Assembly: GCF_009017495.1 (NCBI RefSeq) | Contig: NZ_CP044990.1 | Coordinates: forward strand, 3,142,001 to 3,206,000 | Direction of reading: 5' to 3' | Source of the DNA: Deinococcus sp. AJ005 | Lineage (GTDB): Bacteria; Deinococcota; Deinococci; Deinococcales; Deinococcaceae | DNA length: 64,000 nucleotides | Part shown: positions 62,601 to 64,000 of the stretch, one piece after another | How the letters are laid out: each line of letters begins with the position of its first letter | Position numbering within the stretch: the first letter of the stretch is position 1 | The notes under the pieces: generated by a model | The model's input: only the letters and a program-made list of their open reading frames with translations | The model's database searches: none | What the model was told of the DNA's origin: nothing | Made by a program: the position numbers and the translations under genes

Positions 62601-62981
62601 GCCGCTCAGGGCCTGCACAGCATCCGGGGCCAGCAGCGCCGCGTAGAGACTGGGGGCATCGAACAGGCGCTCAGGCTGCGGCAGGTGCGCCAGCAGTTCG
62701 GCGGCGCGGCGGCCCAAGGCCAGCGGCGTGGCCACGATGGGGGCAGACTCAGCCTGGGTAGGGACAGGTTCAGCCTGGGCCGCCAGCGCAAAAGTGCCAC
62801 TCTCGCCAGTCAGGAACAGCCGCGCCGCCACCACCGATTCCAGCTCCAGCATTCCTGCCAGCGGCCCCAGCAGGACGTCTGGTGCAGACCCGGCCCCCGG
62901 TCCCGCCACAGGAACGGCAACGTCGGTCTCTTGCTGTCGGGGAAAAAAACTCGGCGGCTGAGGGTGCATGAGAATCTTCAT
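59667..62981 (-). CDS. GAF-PAS-GGDEF-EAL protein (c-di-GMP turnover)
   Basis: A 1104-residue soluble signalling protein: three GAF-like domains (about 40-190, 215-370, 375-525), a PAS domain (about 527-655), GGDEF (about 655-825) and EAL (about 835-1090). Its GGDEF motif LARLGGDEFAVLM is intact, so cyclase activity is possible; the phosphodiesterase motif GAYEALLRWQHP is also intact, with DDFGTGYSSL and EVIAEGIETP. Bifunctional c-di-GMP turnover is likely. ATG 62981 or ATG 62969 could be the start. Confidence 0.92.
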   Translation of the reverse strand: MKILMHPQPPSFFPRQQETDVAVPVAGPGAGSAPDVLLGPLAGMLELESVVAARLFLTGESGTFALAAQAEPVPTQAESAPIVATPLALGRRAAELLAHLPQPERLFDAPSLYAALLAPDAVQALSGAVSSRPFLSLSVPVELGGVVRGALHLDLEPVDGAAGQPVDVPPAPLLALAQAQAGLLAAALHRLDLECALNAAQREVELLERAWRAVAYSGSQHELFGKITQAIHELLEVEHVAIGVLEGAVLEGDALAGGVLVLRESAGQGQWDTWHPVDTGVAGRVARSGQPALVPDVTQDPDYISMLPGVISEICVPLLDGTRVVGVLDVECESRHLGVQDLRPLATLGTWLGQALERERLHADTERQRRALDLLHRLRTSFGAGLDTAQSVRAVTRGLRETFGYSHVSVYLLDGDVLVMQDQVGYAEVIKRLPLGQGVMGRTCRSGETQWVPDLSRDPEAVLAIEGITSEVCVPLLRGQQVIGVLNVETFGSAKPLGPWDAQIIGSVGGYLQQVLERSWLHAQVRERETQYRLLAEYTNDLVCLHRPGGDFTYVSPSVHGLLGYVPAELIGTSPEALMQPEDRVNLHELGQTPGLSILLRLRHREGHYLTLEVSLSRIEPDGPAETGGPRLPHQYLSSSRDVTARQEAEARLLWAATHDSLTRLFNRDRLYSVLEEQMELARQTGQPDYAVLYLDMDRFKVINDSLGHTAGDQLLQAFAERLKACMDDALVARLGGDEFAVLMCGLPPGDLRPVEAAAARLQARLISPFTVQGRSVGVSVSIGIAPGELHHASPADILRDADLSMYRAKRDPSRPVVTFRPEMHAVALRQLQLEADLAQAARRGQMRLVYQPIVDIQTGRIGAYEALLRWQHPQLGAVPPNEFVPLAEELEIISELGAFVLEAACRTFQAASGPDPACSGPAGPATFPLPSLQVNVSTRQFLRPGFVGTVRRILDDTGFPAARLHLEVTESALILDIDEAARTLTELRGLGVRIHIDDFGTGYSSLAFLHRFPVDALKVDRAFIARLGEDLVSAKVVQTVLLLARTLNVEVIAEGIETPVQRDHLLRLGCRWGQGYLFARPLELADTLKLLRAGPAALLGPRD

Positions 62982-63098
62982 GTATGGTAGCGCACCGTTC
63001 TTTCTGAACAATCACTGCCCTCTCGACAACGGTTGCCTGCCGAATGATCATTGCGGCGCGGGCAGGCAAAGCTCAGGACGCCGATCAGGAATCCACTG

Positions 63099-64000
63099 CT
63101 AGCGCCCGCGCGTCGGCGCTTTTTTTTCCACACTCAGCAGCAGCGCCGCGCCGATCACCAGCGCCGCCCCCAGCAGGGCCAGGGCGGCCAGCCGCTCACC
63201 GAACAGCAGCGCCGCCAGCCCGGCGGCCACCACCGGCTCCACGCTGGCGATCACGCTGGCGCGGGTGGCGTTCAGGCGGCGCAGGCCTGCGCTGTACAGC
63301 AGGTATGCCAGATACGTGGACAGCACCGCGATCCCTGCCAACCCGCCCCACGCGGAAGCCGACTTGGCCGCGAAGCCCGCCGAGGCCACGAGGGGTAGCA
63401 GCCCCAGCGCCCCCACCGGCAGCGCCACGCCCAGCAGCGCCGGGGTGCTGTAGCGGTGAAAGAACGCCTTGCCGTACAGGTAATACAGGCTATATGTAAA
63501 GCCTGCGGTCAGCCCGAAGGCCAGCGCGGGCAGCGTGACATTCACGCCCTGTCCGCCGCCCAGGCTGATCAGGGTGATCCCCAAAAGCGTTCCGGCAATC
63601 GCCAGCCACTCGCGCCCACCGGGTTTCTCCTTCAAAAAGGCCCAGCCCAGCAGCGCCACGAAAGCCGGGGCGGTGTACAGCAGCACCGAGGCCAGACTGG
63701 CCCCACCCGCCCTGACCGCCAACTGATACGTGCCGTAAAAGATGCTGACCCCGGCAATCCCGAAGGCCGCCGTGATCCACAGGTCACGCCCACGCGGCAG
63801 GCGGCTGCGCGTCAGGGCCGCGTGCAGGGCGTACAGCGCCCCGCCCAGCAGCGCCCGCCAGAAGGCCACCTCCAGCGGGGCCACACCCTCGGCCTGCACG
63901 CCCTTGCCGAAGATGCCCAGCAACCCCCACAGGCACGCGGCAGCCAGGATCAGCAGCGGTGCTGGAACAGATGGGCGGGCCGGAATTGCAGTCTCCGCAC
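63099..64000 (-). CDS. EamA/DMT family transporter (N-terminus beyond window)
   Basis: A membrane protein with about ten hydrophobic segments; the frame stays open to the right edge, where [20 protein letters not shown] is the usual first transmembrane helix, so the start lies just outside. Two EamA repeats are visible (about the first and second half), with [20 protein letters not shown] and [20 protein letters not shown]. Such DMT proteins export amino acids or metabolites; the substrate is not known. The C-terminal coding bases also form a terminator-like hairpin on the other strand (63101-63127). Confidence 0.85.
   Translation of the reverse strand, partial: AETAIPARPSVPAPLLILAAACLWGLLGIFGKGVQAEGVAPLEVAFWRALLGGALYALHAALTRSRLPRGRDLWITAAFGIAGVSIFYGTYQLAVRAGGASLASVLLYTAPAFVALLGWAFLKEKPGGREWLAIAGTLLGITLISLGGGQGVNVTLPALAFGLTAGFTYSLYYLYGKAFFHRYSTPALLGVALPVGALGLLPLVASAGFAAKSASAWGGLAGIAVLSTYLAYLLYSAGLRRLNATRASVIASVEPVVAAGLAALLFGERLAALALLGAALVIGAALLLSVEKKAPTRGR

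Noticed and set aside
63101..63127. Plus-strand terminator-like hairpin (AGCGCC/GGCGCT plus eight T)
   Set aside because: It is inside the EamA 3' end, where the T run encodes Lys codons, and no plus-strand gene leads into it; coincidence is likely.

Overview
The window is a GC-rich bacterial chromosome segment that reads as a Deinococcus species. Supporting signs are the RNase II-family enzyme with the short Deinococcus-type architecture, a DnaE-type polymerase of Deinococcus-Thermus layout, and the way many genes start. In about 25 genes a TAnnnT box ends 5-9 bases before the start codon, as expected for leaderless mRNAs, which are known to be common in this genus. The species call is inference from sequence style; no rRNA or tRNA gene is visible, and no CRISPR array.

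Layout. 1-13 kb: partial gene, metallo-beta-lactamase-fold hydrolase, ASCH protein, trmH, apgM, two DUF2382 stress-type proteins, a MocR regulator divergent from a BenE transporter with three direct-repeat operators between them, xthA, a methyltransferase coupled to a PQQ-type sugar dehydrogenase lipoprotein, an OsmC protein and rdgB. 13-20 kb: a 2H phosphoesterase-like protein, a three-gene LiaX/YvlB-like operon, an RNB exoribonuclease, two small proteins and thrC. 20-32 kb: agmatine deiminase, an AT-rich glycosyltransferase island, tandem-GNAT protein, thiol-redox-type proteins, methyltransferase, TM2 protein, metY, mscL, a degenerate isochorismatase-like protein, a flavin-barrel stress protein and a copper-amine-oxidase-stalk protein. 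Two inverted copies of a MITE-like repeat lie at 20.06-20.18 kb and 29.91-30.11 kb.

32-45 kb: ftsH preceded by an overlapping 14-codon reading frame; a GNAT-led pair; the phoH-ybeY-dgkA cluster; aroE translationally overlapping a large CHASE/PAS/GAF histidine kinase, which overlaps a receiver-histidine kinase fusion; a serine hydrolase. 45-52.5 kb: an AT-rich ApeA-like HEPN protein (probable phage-defence gene) whose end lies two bases from the end of dnaE; dnaE carries a 435-residue intein with LAGLIDADG homing-endonuclease motifs. 52.6-64 kb: aldo/keto reductase, zinc-ribbon mini-protein, GNAT, a polynucleotide kinase-phosphatase-like protein without a ligase domain, isoprenylcysteine-methyltransferase-like protein, MacB-type ABC pair, DUF4127 protein, a GAF-PAS-GGDEF-EAL protein and a partial EamA transporter.

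Most of the window is core metabolism and housekeeping. The accessory signals are the ApeA-like gene, the intein, the AT-rich glycosyltransferase and the MITE-like pair. The ApeA-like gene is the best candidate for an anti-phage system; it acts alone as far as the neighbours show.
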